In this document: piece after piece, positions 34,721 through 41,804 of the stretch | Layout: each line of letters starts with the position of its first letter | How positions within the stretch are numbered: position 1 is the stretch's first letter | Assembly: GCF_018613535.1 (NCBI RefSeq) | Contig: NZ_JAGGQB010000001.1 | Location: 1-55,080, forward strand | Length of the DNA stretch: 55,080 nucleotides | Direction of reading: 5' to 3' | Source of the DNA: Bacillus sp. ISL-51 | GTDB lineage: Bacteria > Bacillota > Bacilli > Bacillales > Bacillaceae | Notes under the pieces: generated by a model | Databases searched by the model: none | The model's input: only the letters and a program-made list of their open reading frames with translations | What the model was told of the DNA's origin: nothing | Translations under genes and position numbers: made by a program

Positions 34721-34960
34721 CGCTGAGATAAATTTGATAGTTGATTTCGTTCATTGCCTGTTTTTTCGGCGCATCATGCAATCATAAACATACTCTGATC
34801 AAGGCTGTCACTTCCCTGCTGACTCCTTGGAAAAATCAAACCTTTTTCATTTTTTGTTCATATTTTAGTAATTGTTTATTCAACACTGTCCGCTAAAGTA
34901 GTCACTATCAACAATAAACACAGCCATCAGCGATTTGTTATGAAGGGAGGTCAAAATCGT
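34721..34960. other. Divergent intergenic stretch between the bio operon and yngA
   Basis: About 240 nt, AT-rich, with no credible gene. It should contain the yngA promoter on the plus strand. I could not find a convincing -35/-10 pair. Confidence 0.4.
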
Positions 34961-34975
34961 ATGCCGTTATGCTGA
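34961..34975 (+). other. Four-codon mini-ORF overlapping the start of yngA
   Basis: ATG CCG TTA TGC TGA (MPLC, stop). It is this ATG, not that of yngA, which lies at the proper distance (10 nt) from the SD AAGGGAGG at 34943-34950. The yngA ATG (34969) is nested within it. It may couple translation by re-initiation. Alternatively, a lost base may have separated an original MPL start from yngA. Confidence 0.5.
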
Positions 34976-35370
34976 AAGAAAAAATGATGACGTTATTCCG
35001 TTTTTGCACGGTCGGCGCCGGCAATACTTTGATTGATTTCGGTGTCTTCTTTCTTCTCGCCGCTTTTCATGTCCCTTATCTGCTGGCGCAGGTCTGTTCC
35101 TATACGGCGGGTGTCGCAAACAGCTATGTGTGGAATCGGAAATGGACGTTTCGTGCAGAGCATAAGGCGGACGGGAAGGAGATTGTCCGCTTTCTGATCA
35201 TCAATATTGCCGCTTCCGGCATTACCTTTTTACTGATTTACGCTTTTCAAAAAGGCGGATGCTCGCTCTTAGTGAGCAAGCTGACTGCAACGGCCGGCGG
35301 AATGATGATGAACTTTACCGGAAATCGGATTTGGGTATTTGGAGATTCGCTAAAAAACATACAAGACTAG
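34969..35370 (+). CDS. yngA: GtrA-family membrane protein YngA
   Basis: Small membrane protein of 133 aa with four hydrophobic segments (about 10-30, 36-55, 77-95 and 100-122). The FCTVGAGNTLIDFGVFFLL opening, the SYVWNRKWTF motif and the late NFTGNRIWVF motif are those of GtrA-like proteins. These are thought to carry lipid-linked sugars across the membrane for decoration of teichoic acids or O-antigens. The gene lies 12 nt ahead of yngB, a UDP-sugar pyrophosphorylase relative, which fits a cell-wall glycosylation role. Odd: the SD is 18 nt from this ATG and better placed for an overlapping four-codon ORF at 34961-34975. Function is inferred from family only. Confidence 0.85.
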   Translation: MLKEKMMTLFRFCTVGAGNTLIDFGVFFLLAAFHVPYLLAQVCSYTAGVANSYVWNRKWTFRAEHKADGKEIVRFLIINIAASGITFLLIYAFQKGGCSLLVSKLTATAGGMMMNFTGNRIWVFGDSLKNIQD

Positions 35371-35382
35371 GAGTGGAGATGG

Positions 35383-36230
35383 ATGAATAAAAAAGTGAGA
35401 AAAACGGTTATTCCCGCAGCGGGCTTAGGAACGAGATTTTTACCGGCAACAAAGGAGCAGCCGAAGGAGATGCTTCCGATCGTTGATAAACCCGTATCCA
35501 ATATATCGCAGAAGAGGCCGTTCAATCAGGTTGAGGATATCTTAATCATTACAGGAAGAAACAAACGCTCGATTGAAGATCATTTTGACCGCTCGGCGGA
35601 GCTGGAATTTAGCCTGAAGGAAAAAGGCAAAACGGAAATACTTGAGGAAATGCGGCAGATCGCCAACTTGGCCAATATTCATTATATCCGCCAAAAAGAG
35701 CCGCTCGGGTTGGGTCATGCTGTGCTGTGCGCAGAACATTTTATCGGTGATGAGCCATTTGCCGTTCTCTTAGGTGATGATACTCCAGCTCTTTTGCAGC
35801 TGCTAGACGTATATGATGAATACGGCACGGCGGTGGTCGGCGGACAGCCTGTCGAGCCTGCTGACGTCAGCAAGTACGGCATTATTCAGATGACGCATCA
35901 CAAGCAGCATGTGTATCAGGTTGAGGATTTGGTTGAAAAGCCTTCATCCGAAAAGGCGCCCTCCCATATCGCTGTAATGGGGCGCTATGTATTAAATCCT
36001 TCCATTTTTCAAGTTTTGAAAACAATCGGAAGAGGTGCGGGGAACGAAATTCAATTAACCGCAGCATCTATGCACGGGAGCTTGAAGGGAGCCGTTTTGA
36101 TATAGGCGATAAGGTCGGATGCTTTAAGGCGAGCACGGAAATCGGACTGCTGCGGAAAGAAATGAGGCCGAAACTTTTATCTTATTTAGAAGAGGTTTTA
36201 AAAAGAGAATCTAAAGAAATAATGGGATAA
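35383..36230 (+). pseudogene. yngB: Decayed UTP-glucose-1-phosphate uridylyltransferase gene YngB
   Basis: GtaB/GalU-like enzyme that would make UDP-glucose. The N-terminal AAGLGTRFLPATKEQPKEML, then IRQKEPLGLGHAV and VEKPSSEKAPSH, are clear. The frame is damaged in several places. At about 35491-35533 the peptide reads out of frame, while the next frame gives the family sequence IQYIAEEAVQSG, so a 1-nt and a 2-nt loss cancel out. After GDD at about 35775-35782 some five residues usual in the family are missing. After EIQLT (about 36060) roughly 28 nt are lost and the frame shifts, so translation stops at 36103-36105. The expected C-terminus (FDIGDKVGCFKASTEIG and on) continues in another frame to TAA 36228-36230. 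The 240-aa product lacks the C-terminal part and a core segment and is unlikely to be active. Start ATG 35383 has an AGGAG SD. Confidence 0.85.
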
Positions 36231-36304
36231 AAAATAATTTGTAACCATTTTGCTTGTCAATCAGTCATATAATTGGGTAAAAAGATAAAGAGGTTGTGAA
36301 CAAT

Positions 36305-36895
36305 GTGGGCAATTTTATTAGTGAGATATTATCCTGGCTGACAAGTATGGGCTATTTAGGGATTGCGATCGGGCTGATGATTGAAATTATTCCGAGTGAA
36401 ATTGTTTTGGCTTACGGAGGCTACATGGTGTCAGAAGGCACGATCAGTTTTATTGGCGCGATTATCGCCGGCGTGATCGGAGGTACGATCGCGCAGTGCT
36501 TTATTTACTGGATCGCCCGTTACGGCGGCAGGCCGTTTTTGGACAAGTACGGCAAGTATTTACTGCTGAAAAAACATCACATTGATGTTGCTGAAAACTG
36601 GTTTCGAAGATACGGCGCCGGAGTTGTGTTTTCGGCGCGGTTTATTCCTGTCGTCAGACACGCGATTTCCATCCCGGCGGGTTTGGCGAAAATGCCGTTT
36701 TCCAGATTTGTCATATTGACGACGCTGGCGATTATTCCGTGGTCTATCATCTTTGTTTATCTCGGGTATCAGCTCGGCGGACAGTGGGAAGATGTTGACA
36801 ATTATGCGGGAATGTATACAACGCCGATCATTATATTGGCTCTCGTATTCATTGTTGTATACTTTATCATAAAGAAAATGAAAGCCAGACACTAA
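36305..36895 (+). CDS. yngC: DedA-family membrane protein YngC
   Basis: Membrane protein of about 196 aa in the DedA/SNARE-associated family, which flips or guards membrane lipids (undecaprenyl phosphate or phospholipids in known members). Visible are EIIPSEIVLAYGGYMVSEG near 25-43, the YGGRPFLDKYGKY segment near 78-90, the conserved FSARFIPVVRHAISIPAG stretch near 110-127, and C-terminal hydrophobic segments ending in KKMKARH. Two GTG starts are in frame. GTG 36305 lies about 10 nt behind AAAGAGG and is preferred; GTG 36296 is only 2 nt behind it. It starts 75 nt after the yngB remnant and converges on yngE with a shared terminator. Confidence 0.88.
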   Translation: MGNFISEILSWLTSMGYLGIAIGLMIEIIPSEIVLAYGGYMVSEGTISFIGAIIAGVIGGTIAQCFIYWIARYGGRPFLDKYGKYLLLKKHHIDVAENWFRRYGAGVVFSARFIPVVRHAISIPAGLAKMPFSRFVILTTLAIIPWSIIFVYLGYQLGGQWEDVDNYAGMYTTPIIILALVFIVVYFIIKKMKARH

Positions 36896-36953
36896 AAAAA
36901 CGAGACTGCGCAGAAGAACGGTTTTTGACCGATCTCTATGCAGTCTTTTTTTA
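36894..36953. terminator. Bidirectional terminator between yngC and yngE
   Basis: AGACTGC (36903-36909) pairs with GCAGTCT (36940-36946), with an inner ACGGT/ACCG hairpin. Seven A precede it and seven T follow, so it can end both the plus-strand yngC transcript and the minus-strand yngJ-yngE transcript. Confidence 0.85.
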
Positions 36954-36968
36954 TGGATTGTCAGCATC

Positions 36969-38498
36969 TTATACAGGATAAACGGGATGTTTTCGGCGGG
37001 TGAATGTCAATTGTTTGGACATGTAGGCGGTCAGCCGCTGATTGAGCTCCGCGCGCAGTGAATCAGCGGGAACGATGCCGTCAATTACCATTTCAGAAGC
37101 CAGGCGGTATAGGTTGATGTCTTCTTTGTATTCGTCCCGTTTTTCTTGGATAAAGGCAGCCCGGTCTTCAGGGGAAAGCTCGTTGATTTTGTTTGCGTAC
37201 ACCGCATTAACCGCGGCTTCCGGCCCCATTACGGCAATTTGCGCCGTCGGAAGCGCTAAACAGCAATCCGGTTCAAACGCAGGACCCGCCATCGCGTATA
37301 AACCGGCCCCGTAAGCCTTTCTGACGATGACTGAGAGCTTCGGCACGGTCGCTTCAGCCATTGCAGAAATCATTTTTGCGCCATGGCGGATAATGCCGGC
37401 CTGCTCAACTTTCGTTCCGATCATAAAACCGGGTATGTCTGCTAAAAAGAGGAGCGGGATATGAAATGCGTCGCACAGGGCGATAAATTTGGCCGCTTTA
37501 TCCGCCGAGTCGAGAAATAAAACTCCGCCTTTCACACGCGGCTGGTTGGCGATGATGCCGACCGGCTGTCCGTGAATTCTTGCGAGCCCCGTGATTAATT
37601 CCTGTGCAAATAATTCTTTTATCTCAAAAAAGGAATCTTCATCGATGACCCGTTCGATTAAGTCCATCATGTTGAACGGCGCGTTTTGATGTGTTGGGAT
37701 CACGTCTGAGAGCGGTTTTTCAAATGCTTTTGGGTCCCTGAAGCCGCTTACGGGAGCTTTTTCTGTATAATTCGCCGGGAAGTAGGTGAGATACGCCTGC
37801 GCCAGTTCAATTGCTTCCTGTTCCGTCCGGGCAAGTACATCTCCGCAGCCTGAAACGGAGCAATGCATGCGGGCCCCTCCCATTTCTTCGAGCGATACTT
37901 TTTCGCCGATCACCATTTCAGCCATGCGCGGAGAACCTAAGTACATGGAAGCATTGCCTTCCACCATGATGACGATGTCGCAAAATGCCGGAATGTATGC
38001 GCCGCCTGCCGCAGATGGACCGAACAATAAACAGATTTGCGGAATGCGTCCCGACAGCTTTACTTGATTATAAAAGATGCGCCCGGCTCCCCTTCGTCCC
38101 GGAAACATGTCGACTTGATCCGTGATTCTCGCCCCTGCTGAATCAACTAAATATAAGAGCGGGCATTGCAGTTTTTCAGCCGTCTCCTGAATACGGATGA
38201 TTTTTTCCACCGTTTTCGCGCCCCAGGAACCGGCCTTTACTGTTGAATCGTTCGCCATGACACAGACGGTTCTGCCGTTAATTGTCCCGATTCCTGTAAC
38301 GACTCCGTCAGCAGGAAGCCCATCTGACATGCATTCGGCAAAAAAAGCGTCCTCAAATGCTATGCCGTCATCAAATAAAAGCTTCAGCCTGTCTCTGACA
38401 AAGAGTTTCCCTTTCTTTTCGTTGCTTGCGTGGTACTTCTCCGCTCCTCCCTTTTCAATGGTTTTGCTCCGTTCCTGTCTTTCTTTTTCGTAATCCAT
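36969..38498 (-). CDS. yngE: Acyl-CoA carboxylase carboxyltransferase subunit YngE (methylcrotonyl-CoA type)
   Basis: Moves the carboxyl group from biotin on YngHB to an acyl-CoA; 3-methylcrotonyl-CoA is the likely substrate. 509 aa with the two crotonase-like halves of the carboxyltransferase fold. Visible are the N-terminal RDRLKLLFDDGIAFEDAFFA, the acyl-CoA-site LVDSAGARITDQVDMFPGR near 117-135, FGPSAAGGAYIPAFCD near 160, and the second-half GGVLFLDSADKAAKF and FLADIPGFMIGTKVE near 355. Propionyl-CoA is the alternative substrate; methylcrotonyl-CoA is favoured by the presence of YngF and YngG downstream in the same pathway. It is the last gene of the operon, 17 nt after yngF. Confidence 0.9.
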   Translation of the reverse strand: MDYEKERQERSKTIEKGGAEKYHASNEKKGKLFVRDRLKLLFDDGIAFEDAFFAECMSDGLPADGVVTGIGTINGRTVCVMANDSTVKAGSWGAKTVEKIIRIQETAEKLQCPLLYLVDSAGARITDQVDMFPGRRGAGRIFYNQVKLSGRIPQICLLFGPSAAGGAYIPAFCDIVIMVEGNASMYLGSPRMAEMVIGEKVSLEEMGGARMHCSVSGCGDVLARTEQEAIELAQAYLTYFPANYTEKAPVSGFRDPKAFEKPLSDVIPTHQNAPFNMMDLIERVIDEDSFFEIKELFAQELITGLARIHGQPVGIIANQPRVKGGVLFLDSADKAAKFIALCDAFHIPLLFLADIPGFMIGTKVEQAGIIRHGAKMISAMAEATVPKLSVIVRKAYGAGLYAMAGPAFEPDCCLALPTAQIAVMGPEAAVNAVYANKINELSPEDRAAFIQEKRDEYKEDINLYRLASEMVIDGIVPADSLRAELNQRLTAYMSKQLTFTRRKHPVYPV

Positions 38499-38515
38499 CC
38501 GATTCCCTCCATGTT

Positions 38516-39295
38516 TTATTTTCCTTTGTATTCAGGGGGTCTTTTTTCACTAAAGGCGCGCAAGCCCTCTTCTCTGTCAAGTGTCGGTATGACCGTTTCG
38601 TAAGCTTTTTGTTCAATGGCGAGGCCTGTATTGAGGTCAGCCTCTAAGCCTTTGTTTATAGCGAATTTTGCTTGTCTGACGGCAATCGGGCCGTTGGCCG
38701 CGATCCGGCTGGCCAGTGTTTTCGCTTGTTCCATGAGTTCTTCTGCATCACACACATGCTCGATCAGACTGATATCTTTTCCTTCTTTTGCTGTGATGCG
38801 CCGGCCGGTGTAAATCAGTTCTTTTGCCGCACCGGGCCCGATGAGCCGAGGCAGCCTCTGCGTCCCTCCCGCTCCCGGAATAATCGCTAACCCTGTTTCC
38901 GGGAGACCGAAGCGGGCATGGCTGGCGGCCATTCTGATATCACAGGCGAGCGCCAGTTCAAGACCTCCTCCGACCGCGGTTCCGTTTAAAGCCGCAATGA
39001 CCGGCTGCGGAAGGGATTCAATAGAAGAAGCTGTTTCTCCGATGCGTCCGACACTTTGTTTAACTTGTTCATGGTTCATTCCCGCTCTTTCTTTCAAATC
39101 AGCACCGGCGCAAAATGTGTTTCCAAGGCCGGTAAGAATGACACAGCGGATGGATGGCGTGTTTTTGATGTGCCGGATGATACTTTGTAATTCATCGATC
39201 ATTTGTGATGACAGCGCATTTGCGGCTTGCGGGCGGTTCAGCGTGATCAGGCCGATTGTTTCTTTATACGGTGAAAACTGGATATGATCTCCCAT
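38516..39295 (-). CDS. yngF: Enoyl-CoA hydratase YngF, probable methylglutaconyl-CoA hydratase
   Basis: Crotonase-family enzyme of 259 aa. Oxyanion-hole and active-site motifs are GNTFCAGADLKER (about 57-69) and ALNGTAVGGGLELALACDIRMA (start near 105). The GLAIIPGAGGTQRLPRLIG stretch near 135-153 carries the catalytic Glu/Gly region of the family. Between the carboxylase (YngE/YngH/YngHB) and the HMG-CoA lyase (YngG), the fitting reaction is hydration of 3-methylglutaconyl-CoA to HMG-CoA. Substrate is inferred from this context. It sits 13 nt after yngG. Confidence 0.92.
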   Translation of the reverse strand: MGDHIQFSPYKETIGLITLNRPQAANALSSQMIDELQSIIRHIKNTPSIRCVILTGLGNTFCAGADLKERAGMNHEQVKQSVGRIGETASSIESLPQPVIAALNGTAVGGGLELALACDIRMAASHARFGLPETGLAIIPGAGGTQRLPRLIGPGAAKELIYTGRRITAKEGKDISLIEHVCDAEELMEQAKTLASRIAANGPIAVRQAKFAINKGLEADLNTGLAIEQKAYETVIPTLDREEGLRAFSEKRPPEYKGK

Positions 39296-39308
39296 GGCTT
39301 CTCCTTTC

Positions 39309-40208
39309 TCATGTCGTTTTAAACGCTTGCAGATTTCTGCTTGGCAGGCTTTTGCCGATTTTTTTCTCTATCCATGCAGCGGCCGTAAGAAGTTTGTTCA
39401 TATCCGTTCCTGTGTCGATTCCCATTTGTTCGAGCATATAAATGACGTCTTCTGTGGCGGCATTGCCTGCTGATCCGGGAGCGTACGGACAGCCGCCCAG
39501 ACCGCCTGAGGAGGTATCAAAGGATGTAATCCCCATATCAAGGGCGGGAATGATATTGGCGAGTGCCGTGCCTCTTGTATCATGAAAATGCAGTGCGATT
39601 TTTGAGATAGGAAACCTTGGCAAAAGGGTCTCAAGAACGGTTATGACCTGCACTGGGTTTGCCGCGCCGATTGTATCACCCAGCGATAGTTCGTCAACTC
39701 CCATTTCGAGCAGCGTCTCTGACAGGCGGACGACTTGCTCGACCGGCACGTTCTGTTCATAAGGGCATCCGAATACCGTGGACAAATAAGCTCTTGTGGC
39801 CAGATTTGCTTCTTTCGCCTCAGCAATGACCTGTTTCAGCTGCTGAACGGTTTGGTCAATCGGTTTGTTCACATTTTTTTGATTATGGGTTTCGCTTGCT
39901 GATAAAAACACACAAGCCTGATTGATTCCGCCTTCTATCGCACGTTCCAGCCCGATCCGGTTAGGGACGAGTGCCGCGTAAACCGTGTTTTCTGACCGTG
40001 TGATGCCCTTTGCGACTTTCAGTCCGTCCCGAAGAGCCGGAATCCATTTTGGGTGCACAAAGGAAGTCACTTCAATGTAAGGCAGGCCTGTCTGTGACAG
40101 CATGTTGATCCACGTGATTTTATCCTCAGTTTCCACCCATGCCGATTCATTTTGCAAGCCGTCACGCGGTCCTACTTCATTGATACGGACATGCTTCGGA
40201 CATTTCAT
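39309..40208 (-). CDS. yngG: Hydroxymethylglutaryl-CoA lyase YngG
   Basis: Splits HMG-CoA into acetyl-CoA and acetoacetate, the last step of leucine catabolism. 299 aa, TIM-barrel. Visible are the metal and substrate motif NEVGPRDGLQNE (10-21), HFHDTRGTALAN near 205-216 with the two metal-binding His, and the active-site loop GLGGCPYAPGSAGNAATEDV near 234-253 with its catalytic Cys. It lies 15 nt after yngHB and 13 nt ahead of yngF. Acetoacetate made here is the substrate of ScoA/ScoB and YxjF encoded in the same window. Confidence 0.97.
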   Translation of the reverse strand: MKCPKHVRINEVGPRDGLQNESAWVETEDKITWINMLSQTGLPYIEVTSFVHPKWIPALRDGLKVAKGITRSENTVYAALVPNRIGLERAIEGGINQACVFLSASETHNQKNVNKPIDQTVQQLKQVIAEAKEANLATRAYLSTVFGCPYEQNVPVEQVVRLSETLLEMGVDELSLGDTIGAANPVQVITVLETLLPRFPISKIALHFHDTRGTALANIIPALDMGITSFDTSSGGLGGCPYAPGSAGNAATEDVIYMLEQMGIDTGTDMNKLLTAAAWIEKKIGKSLPSRNLQAFKTT

Positions 40209-40223
40209 GCTGCACCTCCTCGT

Positions 40224-40436
40224 TTATTGAAGCTCTATCAATACCTCTCCTTCATCGGTAAAATCTCCTTCACTTTTTTTCACTTCTTTTACGGTTCCCG
40301 CGGTATCTGCAATAATCGGAATTTCCATTTTCATAGATTCGAGGATAGCGACTTCCTGGCCTTCCTCAACGACATCGCCTGCTTTGACATGGATTTTCCA
40401 AAGGTTCCCTGCCATTTGAATCTTTATGACACTCAT
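40224..40436 (-). CDS. yngHB: Biotin carboxyl carrier protein YngHB
   Basis: Stand-alone biotinyl domain of 70 aa. The swinging-arm motif ESMKME places the biotin on Lys36, and the two half-repeats (AGDVVEEGQEV and the later TVKEVKKSEGDFTDEGEVLI) give the barrel sandwich fold. It shuttles carboxybiotin between YngH (carboxylase) and YngE (transferase). It is encoded between yngH and yngG with gaps of 12 and 15 nt. Biotin loading would need BirA and biotin, the latter made by the adjacent bio operon. It could also accept lipoate, but the Met-Lys-Met motif speaks for biotin. Confidence 0.95.
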   Translation of the reverse strand: MSVIKIQMAGNLWKIHVKAGDVVEEGQEVAILESMKMEIPIIADTAGTVKEVKKSEGDFTDEGEVLIELQ

Positions 40437-40448
40437 CTTGACGCCTCC

Positions 40449-41783
40449 TTATTTCGCTGATTCTAAAAAATCGGTCGTTGTTTCGCCCTTTTCAAAAGCT
40501 TCTGAATGGGCAATCTTCTCAAGCAGCGGAATATTGGTTTTGATTCCTTCTACATGATATTCGCGAAGAGCGGTTTTCAGTTGTTCAATCGCTCGTTTTC
40601 TCGTTTGCCCCGTGACAATCATCTTGGCGATCATCGGGTCGTAAAAAGGGGAAACGATACTCCCGTTTGCGACGGCACATTCATGTCTGACTTCCGGGTG
40701 GCGCAAGACGGAGAAGGACGAGATTGTGCCGGGTGACGGATAAAAGGTGACGGGGTCCTCTGCATAAATCCGCACTTCTATCGCATGCCCGCTGTGGGTG
40801 ATGTCCTGTTGGGTGAAGGACAATGCTTTCCCTGCCGCGATTTTCAGCTGCTCTTCTACGAGATCAAATCCCGTAATTTCCTCTGTTACCGGGTGCTCGA
40901 CTTGCAGTCTTGTATTCATCTCTAAGAAATAGATTTGCTTGTCTTGATCTACGAGAAATTCAATCGTGCCCGCATTGCGGTAGCCGATCGATTTGGCGGC
41001 TTTTACGGCGGTTTCGCCGAGCCTTTGCCGCAATTCGCCGTCGACAAAAGGAGAAGGCGCTTCTTCTATCACTTTTTGGTGGCGTCTTTGAACGGAGCAA
41101 TCACGTTCAAACAAATGCACGGTGTTTCCGTAAGAGTCTGCGAGAATTTGAATTTCGATATGACGGGCATTTTCAATGACTTTTTCCATATACATCGAGC
41201 CGTCTCCGAAAAAGGACGCGGCACGCTTTTGATTTCCTTCAAAGGCTTTTACCAGCTCATCTTCTGTATGCACAAGCTGCATGCCGATTCCGCCTCCCCC
41301 CGCTGAAGCTTTCAGCATGACCGGAAAACCGATGGTGCGGGCTGCGGCCAAAGCCGATTGAACATCAGGCAAGGGTTCTGAGACGCCGGGCACAATCGGG
41401 ACTTCCGCGTGTTCCATCGTTTTTCTGGCCTCTATTTTGCTGCCCATCTTTGCGATGATAGAGGCAGGCGGGCCGATGAACGTTATATTTTCTTTTTGGC
41501 ATCGTTCGGCGAAACGGCTGTTTTCTGACAGCAGTCCGTAGCCGGGATGAATGGCGTCTGCCTTTGCTTCTTTTGCGGCCGCTATGATTCTATCGATATG
41601 TAAATAACTTTCATTTACTCTCGATTTTCCGATCAGGTAAGCTTCATCCGCAGCCTTTGTATGCAGGGCGCCTTCGTCGGCTTCTGAATATACAGAAACC
41701 GTGGGGATGCCGAGACGTTTGCAAGTGCGGATAATTCTTAAGGCGATTTCTCCTCTGTTGGCAATCAGGACTTTATTAAACAA
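40449..41783 (-). CDS. yngH: Biotin carboxylase subunit YngH
   Basis: Carboxylates biotin on YngHB with ATP and bicarbonate. 444 aa, ATP-grasp fold. Visible are the N-terminal LIANRGEIALRIIRT (6-20), the HPGYGLLSEN stretch near 79-88, the ATP loop KASAGGGGIGMQ near 159-170, VQRRHQKVIEEAPSP near 232, and YFLEMNTRLQVEHPVTEEITG near 282-302 with the metal-binding Glu and Asn. The biotin carboxylase C-terminal domain is present. There is no fused biotinyl domain; that job falls to the separate YngHB 12 nt downstream. Length matches accC-type proteins, but the operon assigns it to methylcrotonyl-CoA rather than acetyl-CoA carboxylase. Confidence 0.94.
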   Translation of the reverse strand: MFNKVLIANRGEIALRIIRTCKRLGIPTVSVYSEADEGALHTKAADEAYLIGKSRVNESYLHIDRIIAAAKEAKADAIHPGYGLLSENSRFAERCQKENITFIGPPASIIAKMGSKIEARKTMEHAEVPIVPGVSEPLPDVQSALAAARTIGFPVMLKASAGGGGIGMQLVHTEDELVKAFEGNQKRAASFFGDGSMYMEKVIENARHIEIQILADSYGNTVHLFERDCSVQRRHQKVIEEAPSPFVDGELRQRLGETAVKAAKSIGYRNAGTIEFLVDQDKQIYFLEMNTRLQVEHPVTEEITGFDLVEEQLKIAAGKALSFTQQDITHSGHAIEVRIYAEDPVTFYPSPGTISSFSVLRHPEVRHECAVANGSIVSPFYDPMIAKMIVTGQTRKRAIEQLKTALREYHVEGIKTNIPLLEKIAHSEAFEKGETTTDFLESAK

Positions 41784-41804
41784 ATGTGAAGCCCTCCTTT
41801 ATCG

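Noticed and set aside
34536..34781. Upstream in-frame extension of bioW by 82 codons
   Set aside because: It runs across the bioW promoter, the BirA operator and the hairpin at 34683-34720, and has no SD. Homology and the SD fix the start at 34535.
36238..36275. SigW-type promoter before yngC (TGTAAC ... CATATA)
   Set aside because: The spacing is about 20 nt instead of 16-17, and the -10 is not CGTA. A TATAAT at 36268-36273 also lacks a -35 at the right distance.
39300..39330. cre-like TGCAAGCGTTTAAA at the end of yngG
   Set aside because: It has two mismatches to the consensus and is coding sequence (LQAFKTT); most likely chance.
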